Assembly: GCA_963812245.1 (NCBI GenBank)
Contig: CAWEUK010000002.1
Span: 1,240,001 to 1,304,000, forward strand
DNA: 64,000 bases
Origin: Salsipaludibacter sp963812245
Lineage (GTDB): Bacteria > Actinomycetota > Nitriliruptoria > Nitriliruptorales > Nitriliruptoraceae
Reading direction: 5' to 3'
The notes under the pieces are model-generated. The model saw nothing but the letters and a program-made list of their open reading frames with translations. It had not been told where the DNA came from and ran no database searches. Below are positions 19,340-27,721 of the stretch, one piece after another. A program made the position numbers and the translations under genes. Within the stretch, counting starts at the first letter, position 1, and each line of letters begins with the position of its first letter.

Positions 19340-19429
19340 CCCCGCTGAGGCTGGCCATCGGTTCAGCGTGGTCTGTCCCCGGCCCGGACCCCACCTCTTC
19401 ATCCCTTCCTGGGCATCAGGCGTCCGTGC

Positions 19430-21643
19430 TCAGCTGGGTTCGTCCGTGGAGCCCGCGGTGACGATCGGCTCGACCAGATCGTCGCCTGAACCCAACATGA
19501 AGTCCTGGCGCAGTTGGGACCACTCCGTGAACCACGACTCCATGTCAGCGACACCGATGGGTTGGTCGGGGTCGAGTGGGACGCGGTACTCCAGTTCGAT
19601 GAACTCTTCGGCGTCGTCGACATGCAGGTTCTGGAACACCCCGACCGACTGGAGTTGGGCGGTGGGCTTCGGCGTCCACTCGATTGCGTTCACGTCGCCC
19701 GCGACCGCGGGTGGTGGCACCTCCCGGTGGTTGTCGGAGACTGCCTGGCCGTCAGGGCTGGACAGCCGGGCGATGCCCACGAACTCGTCACCGCCCGGTG
19801 TGACGCGCCACCCTCGGTCCACGATCCAGGCGCCTTCGCGGACAGGTGCAAAGCTGGCCTGCAGTCCATCATCCACACCCCCGTTGTTCTCGGCCGACGT
19901 GCGTGGGGCCGGACTCGCCGTCGATCCCGCAGTCGACGTGCTCGTGGCCGTCGCGGTCGGGACGTCGTCTGGTCGTGCCGTACCGTCGTCCCACGGTGAC
20001 CAGATGGTGACGGCCGTTGCCGCAGCGGCCACCAGGATCAGGGACACACCCAGTCTTGCTCCCTGACGGTCGAGCCATCCCGGCTCTCCGCCGGACCGTT
20101 GCGGGTCGTCGCGGATGATGGTCGTGGGCACGTGGGCTTGCGTTTCGCCGCCCCGGTCCTGCTCGTTTCCGGTTTGCTCGTCTTCTGCCTGCCCGAGTCC
20201 GGTCCGGGAGGCCGGGTCACCCTCACCAGCGGGTGCTGCCGGGATCCCCTGTGCGGCCGGCTCGGCCGGCTCGGCCGGTCCCGCCGGTCCCGCCGGAAGC
20301 GACGTGGTCGTGTCGCTCGCTTCTCCCGTCCCCGGGGCTTCGATGTCGGTCGCCGCGTGCTCGTCAGCGTTTCGCGCACCCTCCAGTCTGTTGAGCAGGC
20401 CGGCTGCCTCCCTGTGGTGGGGGTCGATTGCGAGCAGCCGCCGCAGCATGCCGATGGCGCCGGTGACCGCGGCAGCATCCGACGTCTCGCCAATCCGCGA
20501 TGCGATGGCCACGACTTCCGCGGGATCAGGCGGTGTCGGCTCCCCGATCACGTCGAAGGCGCGTCCGTCGGGCGTCCGCAGGTGGAGCACCGGAATGCCC
20601 CACTCGGCGGACTCCTCGTCGATCATCATGGCGGTTCGCGCCTCTGCCATGGCCTCGTCGACCGGCGCGCCTTCGGCAATGGCTGCGTAGAACTCGTGTG
20701 AGAAGGCCAGTGCCGACTGGTCGGTGATCTCGAACTGCATCGCAACGACCGCCGACAACCCTTGACGGATCAGGCTGTGTGCCACGCCCCCGAACGGGTC
20801 TTCGATGCCGGTGCGCGCCCCCTCGCACGCGTTGATGACGACCATCCGCATCTCGCGCTGATCGTGCAGGAGGTGGCCCAGTTGGAGACCTGTCACACCC
20901 CTGGCCCTGCCCTCGTCGTCCTCGAAGGCAAGCATGCCCGTCTCGGATTCCTCGTGGAACATGCCGTGGCCGATGAAGTGCAGGATGTGAAAGGCGCCCT
21001 TGCGAAGCCTGCGGCGCAGCCGGCCCAGCGTTGCGTGTTCCAGACGGTGGATCTCGATCCGTCCGTTGCGTGTCAGTTCGGCGACGGCTTCCTCCAACCG
21101 TCGCATTTCCGCGTCGATCTGCAGGGCTGGCAGGCCAGCTGGCGATGCGCCGGCCACCAGTACGCGTATTGGTGGCGAGACCTGCAGTGTCCACGTGGGG
21201 AGGTCGTCCTTGCGATATCGCACAAGCAGCGTCTCGTTGGACGGGGACAGTGGACGGCCAAGCCGCTGGCTGTGCAGGTACTCCCATGGGACGTTGACGA
21301 GCTCCGGTGCATCGTCGAGGCGGAGCCGGATCCGGAGTCCGGCCCCCTGGTCCCGGGCACGCTGCACACTGGCGAGCAGCAAGTCCTCGAGTTCGGGTGT
21401 GAACAACGCCGAGTACAGCGTCTTGCCGAGTCGTTGGGCGGCTTCCTGTCGACGGGACTGCATGCCCCTGGTGGCCAGTCGAGCGCCCTGCATGCGCAGG
21501 ATGAAGTTCTCGAGTTCTGCGTTGGTCAGCGGCAGCTCAAACGCCGACTCGGCGTAACCGGTCGGAGCTGATGCGCGCACGGTGTAGTTGGAGTCACGCG
21601 CGGCCAGCGTGAGATCGAAGTTGAGGTAGTCGTGGCCTGCCAC
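19430..21643 (-). CDS. CHAT-domain caspase-like protease with TM and ectodomain
   Basis: 737 aa from GTG 21643. Residues about 1-130 are the N-terminal region usual in actinobacterial CHAT proteins (LPLTNAELENFILR, ELVNVPWEYL). The CHAT peptidase (about 155-365) has catalytic His226 in FIGHGMF and Cys273 in VINACEGAR, and ends with EWGIPVLHLRT. A short TPR-like helical part (about 376-420), a Pro/Ala/Glu-rich linker, a single transmembrane helix (LGVSLILVAAAATAVTIW, about 531-548), a Thr/Ser linker and an extracellular C-terminal domain (about 595-737) follow. The protease is thus cytoplasmic and the tail outside. It is divergent from the VWA gene, with an operator-like palindrome between. 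Such proteases are usually held inactive until a partner senses a signal. Confidence 0.85.
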   Translation of the reverse strand: MAGHDYLNFDLTLAARDSNYTVRASAPTGYAESAFELPLTNAELENFILRMQGARLATRGMQSRRQEAAQRLGKTLYSALFTPELEDLLLASVQRARDQGAGLRIRLRLDDAPELVNVPWEYLHSQRLGRPLSPSNETLLVRYRKDDLPTWTLQVSPPIRVLVAGASPAGLPALQIDAEMRRLEEAVAELTRNGRIEIHRLEHATLGRLRRRLRKGAFHILHFIGHGMFHEESETGMLAFEDDEGRARGVTGLQLGHLLHDQREMRMVVINACEGARTGIEDPFGGVAHSLIRQGLSAVVAMQFEITDQSALAFSHEFYAAIAEGAPVDEAMAEARTAMMIDEESAEWGIPVLHLRTPDGRAFDVIGEPTPPDPAEVVAIASRIGETSDAAAVTGAIGMLRRLLAIDPHHREAAGLLNRLEGARNADEHAATDIEAPGTGEASDTTTSLPAGPAGPAEPAEPAAQGIPAAPAGEGDPASRTGLGQAEDEQTGNEQDRGGETQAHVPTTIIRDDPQRSGGEPGWLDRQGARLGVSLILVAAAATAVTIWSPWDDGTARPDDVPTATATSTSTAGSTASPAPRTSAENNGGVDDGLQASFAPVREGAWIVDRGWRVTPGGDEFVGIARLSSPDGQAVSDNHREVPPPAVAGDVNAIEWTPKPTAQLQSVGVFQNLHVDDAEEFIELEYRVPLDPDQPIGVADMESWFTEWSQLRQDFMLGSGDDLVEPIVTAGSTDEPS

Positions 21644-21678
21644 CCCTGTCCCTTCGCTCCGCGAGGTACGTCATGTCG

Positions 21679-21684
21679 AGGGTA
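21679..21684 (-). promoter_or_regulatory. Putative -10 element TACCCT for the CHAT gene
   Basis: TACCCT on the minus strand lies 35 bases upstream of the CHAT GTG start. Confidence 0.35.
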
Positions 21685-21759
21685 GGTGCGCTGGAGAGGC
21701 TCTCGGCCATCTACCGCTCCTGCGTTGCCGTCGACGCCTGATCCCGTTCGCGCCGAGAT

Positions 21760-21785
21760 CATGCACACGACTTCAGGTGTGCATG
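21760..21785. promoter_or_regulatory. Operator-like palindrome, 9-bp arms
   Basis: CATGCACAC (21760-21768) and its exact inverse GTGTGCATG (21777-21785) are separated by eight bases in the middle of the CHAT/VWA divergent region. Half-site spacing is 17 bases, suiting a dimeric regulator binding one face of DNA. Related short palindromes (GCGCATGCGC) lie just downstream. Confidence 0.6.
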
Positions 21786-21843
21786 GAACGCATGTGCAAG
21801 ATCGCCTCGCGCATGCGCCTGTCACGCCTCCACACATCCTTTC

Positions 21844-21849
21844 TATGGT
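21844..21849 (+). promoter_or_regulatory. Putative -10 element TATGGT for the VWA operon
   Basis: TATGGT lies 56 bases upstream of the VWA start and about 60 bases downstream of the palindrome. No clear -35. Confidence 0.35.
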
Positions 21850-21905
21850 GATCGAACGAGGATCTGGGGGCGCCCAGTGTCTCCGGGTACGGCCGGGGGG
21901 ATGGC

Positions 21906-23519
21906 ATGGAGTTGCAGCACGCCGGATTGCGAGTCGATCCAGGGATCCCGAGTCGTCGCACTGCCATGATCGTCGCCCTGGCAACGGCGGCGATGGCCGT
22001 TGCCGGCGGTCTGTTCCTCCCGTCTGTCGCCCAGGTCAGCGAGGACGCGCTGCCAGACCGTGTGGTCCTGTTCATCATCGACCTGTCAGGTTCCATGAAC
22101 GAGCCATTCGACTCGCAGCGCACGAAGCTCGAAGTCGCCAAGTCCGCCTTTGCGGAGGCGTTCTCGGAGATCAGTCCAGGAGAACAGGTCGGGGTGCGTG
22201 TCTACGGTGATCAACTGCCGCCGCAACCGCCAGCAGACCGAGCGGACAATTGCAGCGCGGACACTCGACTCGTGCAAGCGGTCCAGCCACTCGAATCCAC
22301 AGCCCTGGTCAGCGACGCGGAGGCCTTCGAAGCGCGGGGGGACACGCCGATCGCACTCGCACTTCGTGCTGCACAGACCGACATCCCCGAGGGTGCACTG
22401 GCCCAGGTGATCCTGTTCTCGGATGGACGGGACGAGTGCTTCGATGCAGATCTGGACGGCGATCCCGCCACGGGGCCGAGCTATGGCGACAATCCGTGCA
22501 CGGTTGCCGCGGAGATCAGCTCACGTGGCGCCGACCTGCGAGTGGACCGGATCGAGACCGTGGGCTTCGTCGCCGACGAGGCTGCCGAGACCGAGTTGCG
22601 GTGCATCGCTGACGTGAGCGGTGGCTCCTACACCGCGGTCGATTCTGACGAGGACGTGGCGCGACTGCCGGATCTCCTCGCCCAGATCTCCAGCCCGCGA
22701 GCGGCGGAGCGCCTGGGTGGCCTGCCCGTCGATGGCGCGCCAACCCAGGATGGTGCCCCCGACCTGCCACGTCTGGACGGTGCGATGGCGTCCGATGGAC
22801 GGTTCGTGGACACGATCGAGATGAACTCTGAGCGCTGGTATCGGTTCCCCCAGTTCGGACCGGGCGAGGTCACGTACACGGCCACGGCCTTCGACCTGCC
22901 TGCCCAGGAAGGCATCCTCTTCTCCTCGTCCTTGTACGACCCCCGTGAGGACGACTTCATCCTCGAACGAAGCACCGATGATGCCGGCCTGCCACGGCGG
23001 CCGTCAGCCTCGGTTCGGTGCGCCGGGTGCAGCTACAGCGCTGGCGAGGATGGCATGCTCTGGGTGGTGAGCCTGTCGAGCGAGAATGATCGACTCGAGG
23101 GAGAGTTCGACGTCGAGTTGCTCACCGAGGGGCCCGGGGTCGGAGGGACGAGCACGTCCTGCGAAGCGCCCCAGGTGTGCTGGTACGAACAGGAGGTCGA
23201 GGCTCGCACCACCGAGGTGGAAGCGGCGCGAGCGCGCCGCGACGAGGTCGAGGCGGCGGCGGGGGGAGAGGAATTGGTCGAGCAACTGGCAGCTGCCCAA
23301 GAGGAACTCGACAGGGCGCAGGTCGAACTGGCTTCCACGCAGGACCAGCTGGATCGGCTCGAGTCCCAACTCGTCGCCGGTGTCCAGCCGGCGCCCGAGT
23401 ACTCCCTGCCGCTGATGATGCTGGCTGCGGGGTTCGCGGCTGCCGGGGTCGGCGTGTTGCTCATGCGCAGGTCGAGGGCAGCCCCCGGTGATGGCGAAGG
23501 TGGGGGAGAGGAATCATGA
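21906..23519 (+). CDS. Surface VWA-domain protein with coiled coil and C-terminal TM
   Basis: 537 aa. An N-terminal membrane signal (about 19-42) is followed by a von Willebrand factor A domain with an intact MIDAS: Asp59/Ser61/Ser63 in DLSGS, a Thr in GDTPIALAL and an Asp in LFSDGRDE. A beta-rich ectodomain follows (about 290-420: VDTIEMNSERWYRF to MLWVVSLSSEN), then a Cys-containing turn, a coiled coil (about 430-495, heptads such as EELDRAQVELASTQDQLDRL) and a C-terminal TM helix (PLMMLAAGFAAAGVGVLL). The VWA domain would be outside the cell and bind a protein ligand through a divalent metal. Its stop overlaps the next start (ATGA). Confidence 0.85.
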   Translation: MELQHAGLRVDPGIPSRRTAMIVALATAAMAVAGGLFLPSVAQVSEDALPDRVVLFIIDLSGSMNEPFDSQRTKLEVAKSAFAEAFSEISPGEQVGVRVYGDQLPPQPPADRADNCSADTRLVQAVQPLESTALVSDAEAFEARGDTPIALALRAAQTDIPEGALAQVILFSDGRDECFDADLDGDPATGPSYGDNPCTVAAEISSRGADLRVDRIETVGFVADEAAETELRCIADVSGGSYTAVDSDEDVARLPDLLAQISSPRAAERLGGLPVDGAPTQDGAPDLPRLDGAMASDGRFVDTIEMNSERWYRFPQFGPGEVTYTATAFDLPAQEGILFSSSLYDPREDDFILERSTDDAGLPRRPSASVRCAGCSYSAGEDGMLWVVSLSSENDRLEGEFDVELLTEGPGVGGTSTSCEAPQVCWYEQEVEARTTEVEAARARRDEVEAAAGGEELVEQLAAAQEELDRAQVELASTQDQLDRLESQLVAGVQPAPEYSLPLMMLAAGFAAAGVGVLLMRRSRAAPGDGEGGGEES

Positions 23520-24325
23520 CCGGCATCCGTGGTACGGAGGCGATGATGGTTCTGAGCATCGTGGCCGTCAGCATCGTCGCGTTCACGATCGGCGGGTCAC
23601 CGGTGGCGGCACAGGAGCGCGAGGAGGTCACGGGGACAGCCGACTTTCGCAACCCGCCGCGGCTGGAGAATGGCAACTACTCCGACACGATCGTTTCGGG
23701 CGAGTCACTGTGGTACGAGGTGCTCTACACCAACGACACCCAGTTCGAATTCAGCGTGGGGCTCGAGGACGTGGACGTCGAAGCACGTGACGAGTTGTCA
23801 CTGGTTGCCAACTTCGTCGGCCCGACGCTGGGGTCGGTCGAGTCCGGCGTGGAACTCGCCGGCTCGGCGTCCTACACCGGAGGCGACACCAACGTCTGGT
23901 ATCTCGAGGTGGTGCTCGAGACGACGGGACGACGCGGGCTGCAGCACACGCTCCTGATCGACGTCGACGGGGTCGAGTCCTCGACCTTCGAGACCTGTCC
24001 TGACGACCCGGCGTGCACGCTGGACGAGGACCTGGCCGCGTTGGACAATGAGTTGGTCGATCTCGAGCAGGAGACGGCGGAGCTGGTGGCTGTGTCTGGC
24101 GAGGAACTCCAGGCGGAGATCGACGCGCTCGAGGCGCAGGCAACAGCGGTGGATGCAGAGACGTCCACGCTTGCTGGCAAGATCGCTGAGTTGTGCCACC
24201 CAGAGCCTGACTGCGAGGCGATTGCGTCCCCGTCACAACCGCCCCTGTGGGCCATGTTCGTCGGAGGTGTCACGCTGCTCGCGGGTCTGGGGTTCCTGGT
24301 CAACAGGGTCGCGAGCCGACGCTGA
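23516..24325 (+). CDS. Surface protein sharing the VWA partner's ectodomain, coiled coil and TM
   Basis: 269 aa, coupled to the VWA gene by an ATGA overlap. N-terminal signal (about 10-33), beta-rich ectodomain (about 35-155), a two-Cys turn (CPDDPAC), a coiled coil (about 165-225, NELVDLEQETAELVAVSGEE) and a C-terminal TM helix (ALWAMFVGG-type segment, about 240-262) with a tiny basic tail. The ectodomain resembles that of the VWA protein by eye: SDTIVSGESLWYEV against VDTIEMNSERWYRF, and NVWYLEVVLE against MLWVVSLSSE. It looks like a paralogue that lacks the VWA domain, and the two may pair through their coiled coils. No named family recognised. Confidence 0.75.
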   Translation: MTGIRGTEAMMVLSIVAVSIVAFTIGGSPVAAQEREEVTGTADFRNPPRLENGNYSDTIVSGESLWYEVLYTNDTQFEFSVGLEDVDVEARDELSLVANFVGPTLGSVESGVELAGSASYTGGDTNVWYLEVVLETTGRRGLQHTLLIDVDGVESSTFETCPDDPACTLDEDLAALDNELVDLEQETAELVAVSGEELQAEIDALEAQATAVDAETSTLAGKIAELCHPEPDCEAIASPSQPPLWAMFVGGVTLLAGLGFLVNRVASRR

Positions 24326-24420
24326 GGGTCCACGGTTGCCGGCCTCGATGTGTGTGCCGGTGCGGCGCATCCTGGCGCAGTTCGCGGCGCCCGAAGGGGC
24401 TGGCGGGTCGGCTCCGTCCC

Positions 24421-24455
24421 AGGCTGGCCAGTCGCCCTCAGGCTGGCCAGTCGCC
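24421..24455 (+). repeat. 16-bp direct repeat at the hutI 3' end
   Basis: AGGCTGGCCAGTCGCC occurs at 24421-24436 and again at 24440-24455. The second copy encodes the HutI C-terminus and the first lies just past its stop codon. Confidence 0.7.
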
Positions 24456-25661
24456 GGCCACGAGCCGTCCGGCCTCCATCGTCGCGGCCACCAGCGGCAT
24501 GCCCGGTCGATAGACGAAGTGGCTGGGATCGGGTGCATCCAGCACGGCCAGGTCCGCCAGCGCGCCGGGCTGCAGGTGACCGACGTCGTCGCGGCGCAGC
24601 GACCTGGCGCCGCCACGCGTCGCCGCCCAGATCGCCTCGTCGATGGTGAGGTGGCAGTCGCGCACGGCCAGCGCCAGGACCAGGCCCATGGCGGTCGTGT
24701 GACTGGAACCCGGGTTGGCGTTGGTTGCCAGTGCGACCGTGGCACCCGCATCGACCAGGCGCCGGCCATCGGGATAGGGCTGCCGGGTCGAGAAGTCGGT
24801 CGCCGGCAACAGGGTCGCGACGGTGCCGGAGCCTGCCAACGCAGCCACGTCGGCATCGGTCAGGTGCGTGCAGTGGTCGGCCGAGGCAGCGCCGACCTCG
24901 ACCGCCACGGCCACCCCCGGACCCGGCCCGAGCTGGTTGGCATGCACCCGAGGCGTCAACCCCGCGGCCATGCCGGCCCGCAGCACGGCCAGGGACTGGT
25001 CGCGGTCGAACGCGCCGACCTCGCAGAACACGTCGACGGCGGTGGCCAGCGGCGCACAGGCAGCCAGCATCGGTCCGGTCACCAGGTCCACGTAGGCGTC
25101 GGTGTCACCGGCGTGGCTCGGGGGCACCACGTGGGCCCCCAGGAAGGTCGTGTGGCGTGTGACCTCGCCGGCCAGGCGCAGGAGCCTGGCTTCGCCGTCG
25201 ACCGTGCCGGCGTAGCCCGACTTGATCTCGCGCGTGGTGATGCCGGCTGCTCGCGAGTCGGCCACACGGCCGCGCAGCAGGCGGCGAAGCGTGTCGTCGG
25301 AGGCGGCACCCGTGGCCGCCATCGTCGTCGTGATGCCGCCGGCTTCGTAGTCGGCACCGGCCATGCGGGCCGCGAACTCGGCGCTGCGGTCGCCGGCGAA
25401 GACCAGGTGGGTGTGGCTGTCCACGAACCCGGGGATCACGGCCCGGCCGCCGACGTCGATGCGGTCGTCGGCCGCCGGGGGCGCACCCTGGCCCACCGCC
25501 GCGATGGCGTCGTCGTCGACCACCAGCCAGGCATCGGCCAGGCCGGCACCCACGCCCGGCATGCCGGGTGATCGTGGTGGTCGGGCCGGTTCCCGTGCGA
25601 CGGCATGGGCGGGATCGTGGGTGACGAGGCGGCTGATCCCGGTGATGACGGTCGTCGTCAT
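24438..25661 (-). CDS. hutI: Imidazolonepropionase
   Basis: 407 aa amidohydrolase that opens imidazolone propionate to N-formimino-L-glutamate, the third step of histidine degradation. Metal-site motifs: DSHTHLVFAGDR, a second His in FLGAHVVP, and ADHCTHL. The motif that normally reads ATDxNPGS has Asn (LATNANPGSS), so the usual metal-site Asp is not encoded. Substrate region REIKSGYAGTVDGE is conserved. It is the last gene of the operon; its ATG overlaps the hutF stop (ATGA). A direct repeat spans its 3' end. Confidence 0.92.
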   Translation of the reverse strand: MTTTVITGISRLVTHDPAHAVAREPARPPRSPGMPGVGAGLADAWLVVDDDAIAAVGQGAPPAADDRIDVGGRAVIPGFVDSHTHLVFAGDRSAEFAARMAGADYEAGGITTTMAATGAASDDTLRRLLRGRVADSRAAGITTREIKSGYAGTVDGEARLLRLAGEVTRHTTFLGAHVVPPSHAGDTDAYVDLVTGPMLAACAPLATAVDVFCEVGAFDRDQSLAVLRAGMAAGLTPRVHANQLGPGPGVAVAVEVGAASADHCTHLTDADVAALAGSGTVATLLPATDFSTRQPYPDGRRLVDAGATVALATNANPGSSHTTAMGLVLALAVRDCHLTIDEAIWAATRGGARSLRRDDVGHLQPGALADLAVLDAPDPSHFVYRPGMPLVAATMEAGRLVAGDWPA

Positions 25662-27112
25662 GGCGCGTCCGATCGCACGTCGGCGGCACCTGGTCGCACC
25701 GATGGGACGCCGGGCTGGCCGGCGGTGGCGAAGGCTGCGTGCAGGTCGGCCACGACGTCGCGCCGGACATGGTGGCCGTCGCGCACGATCCAGGTCCCGT
25801 CCACCATCGTGGCCGTGACGTCGCTGGCCGTGGCGGCGTGGATGACCGCGGCCGCGAGGTCACGGGGCGCAGTGGCGGCCAGGCGCACCGAGTCGGTGCG
25901 CACGATCGCCAGGTCAGCACGTGCCCCGACCTCGATGCGACCGGTCTCCGGCCAGCCCAGGCTGGTTGCGCCGCCCCCGGTGGCGGCGGCCAGGAGTGCG
26001 GCGGGGTGGTGGTGGCCGCGGATCCCGGTCACCAGGCGCTGGTCGAGTTCCAGCGCGCGCGCCTCCTCGAACAGGTCGATGACGGCGTGCTGGTCACTGC
26101 CCAGCGCCAGTCCGACCCCTGCGGCGGCCAGGCCGGCCGCGTCGACGACACCGTCGGCCAGGTCTCGTTCGGTGGTGGGGCAGGCGCACACGGTCGCTGC
26201 CGCGTCGGCCAGCGTCGCCACGGACGCGTGGTCGAGCCACACGGCATGCACGGCCGTGAAGCGTGGTGACAGGGCCCCGGCAGCAGCCAGCACCTGGACG
26301 GGGCCGGTGCCGTGGACCGCCTCCGTGTCTGCCACCTCCCGAGGTTGTTCGGCCACGTGCGCGTGCAGGACTCGCACCGGGCTGGTGGGGTCGTCCACGG
26401 CTGCGGCCACCGTCGGCATCTCGGTCGTGGGCACGGCCCGCACCGAGTGGATGGCGGCACCGATCCGGGCCGTCGGGGTGTCGGCCAGGGCCGCGACCCG
26501 GGCGGCCCACCGCGCTGCGTCGCCGTCGCTGAACCGCTGTTGCACGGGATCCAGCCCGGGATCGTCGAGCGTCGCCCCGACCTGTCCGGTGAGGTAGAGC
26601 GTGTCGAGCAGCGTGATGCGGATGCCGACCTCGGCGGCCGCGGCCAGCAGTGCGAGGCCCATCGCGTTGGGGTCGTCGTAGGGCTCACCGCCCGGTCCGT
26701 GGTGCAGGTAGTGGAACTCACCGACGCAGGTGATCCCGGCCATGGCCATCTCGCCGTAGGTCGCCACGGCCACGGCGTACAGGCTGTCGGGGTCCAGTCG
26801 CGCCGCCACCTCGTACATGCGCTCGCGCCACCCCCAGAAGGAGTCGCCGGTCGTGGCGTCGGGCTGGGTGCGACCACGCAGCAGGCGGTGGAAGGCATGG
26901 CTGTGGGCGTTGACCAGGCCGGGCAGCGCCACCCCGCGCAGGTGGGTGACCTCGCTGCCCGGCGCCAGCGCGTGCTCGCCATCCGGGTCTGGTCCGGTCA
27001 CGACGTGGCTGAACCGGCCGTCGGTGATGCCCAGCCGGACGTCTGCCACCATGCGGTCGCCCAGCCAGGCATGGTCACACGCCAGCCACTGCGTCCGGCG
27101 TGGGTCGGTCAC
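25658..27112 (-). CDS. hutF: Formimidoylglutamate deiminase
   Basis: 484 aa amidohydrolase releasing ammonia from N-formimino-L-glutamate to give N-formyl-L-glutamate. Metal ligands are visible in VNAHSHAFHR, LHAHVAEQ and GSDQHAVIDLFEEAR. Start GTG 27112 overlaps the deformylase stop (GTGA). HutF commits the cell to the five-step histidine pathway, which needs a deformylase to finish; no hutG lies in the operon, but the overlapping upstream gene is a deformylase homologue. Confidence 0.92.
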   Translation of the reverse strand: MTDPRRTQWLACDHAWLGDRMVADVRLGITDGRFSHVVTGPDPDGEHALAPGSEVTHLRGVALPGLVNAHSHAFHRLLRGRTQPDATTGDSFWGWRERMYEVAARLDPDSLYAVAVATYGEMAMAGITCVGEFHYLHHGPGGEPYDDPNAMGLALLAAAAEVGIRITLLDTLYLTGQVGATLDDPGLDPVQQRFSDGDAARWAARVAALADTPTARIGAAIHSVRAVPTTEMPTVAAAVDDPTSPVRVLHAHVAEQPREVADTEAVHGTGPVQVLAAAGALSPRFTAVHAVWLDHASVATLADAAATVCACPTTERDLADGVVDAAGLAAAGVGLALGSDQHAVIDLFEEARALELDQRLVTGIRGHHHPAALLAAATGGGATSLGWPETGRIEVGARADLAIVRTDSVRLAATAPRDLAAAVIHAATASDVTATMVDGTWIVRDGHHVRRDVVADLHAAFATAGQPGVPSVRPGAADVRSDAP

Positions 27113-27693
27113 GATCCGATCCGGTCCACGAACTCGCCGATGCGGGCCTCGAAGGCGGCGCGATGGTGGCGGTCGTAGTTGTCCCAGGTCATGAAGGTGG
27201 TGGGATCGGTGACCCGGTCGAGGAACACCCGACCGTCGAGGTGGTCGACCTCGTGCTGGAACGTGCCGGCGGTCAGCCCGCGTCGCTCCTCGACGTGCTC
27301 GCTGCCGTCGCGGTCCCACCACGTCGCCTCGATGGTGACGTGCCGCTGCAGTTCCCCGCGCAGTCCCGGCACCGACAGGCACCCCTCGTTGACCACCACG
27401 ACCTCGTCGCCGCGGGGCCGCAGCCGCGGGTTGACGAGCACGGTCAGGGGGATGGGCGGCTTGTACGGGTAGCGGCGATTGGCGTTGGCGGGCGTGACCT
27501 CCGCGATGGCGATGCGCAGGTCGGACCCGATCTGGGGTGCCGCGATGCCGGCGCCGTTGGCAGCGCGCATCGTGTCGACGAGGTCGTCGATCAGGTCCTG
27601 GACGGCGCTGGTGGCCAGTTCGGCACGAGTGACCGCACGCGTGCCAGATCGCAGCACCGGATCGCCGACATGGACCAGGTCGCGGACCGTCAT
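27109..27693 (-). CDS. def: Peptide-deformylase family protein inside the hut operon
   Basis: 194 aa with all three peptide deformylase motifs: GAGIAAPQIG, EGCLS and QHEVDHLDG (the Cys and two His hold the metal, the Glu is catalytic). ATG 27693 has AAGGAGG upstream. Def normally removes formyl groups from nascent N-terminal Met. Here the gene sits between the dioxygenase and hutF, overlapping hutF by four bases, and the operon lacks hutG. It may therefore deformylate N-formylglutamate, or be a housekeeping Def caught in the operon. The motifs alone do not decide. Confidence 0.88.
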   Translation of the reverse strand: MTVRDLVHVGDPVLRSGTRAVTRAELATSAVQDLIDDLVDTMRAANGAGIAAPQIGSDLRIAIAEVTPANANRRYPYKPPIPLTVLVNPRLRPRGDEVVVVNEGCLSVPGLRGELQRHVTIEATWWDRDGSEHVEERRGLTAGTFQHEVDHLDGRVFLDRVTDPTTFMTWDNYDRHHRAAFEARIGEFVDRIGS

Positions 27694-27721
27694 CGGGTCG
27701 CCTCCTTCGCCTGGGCGACCG

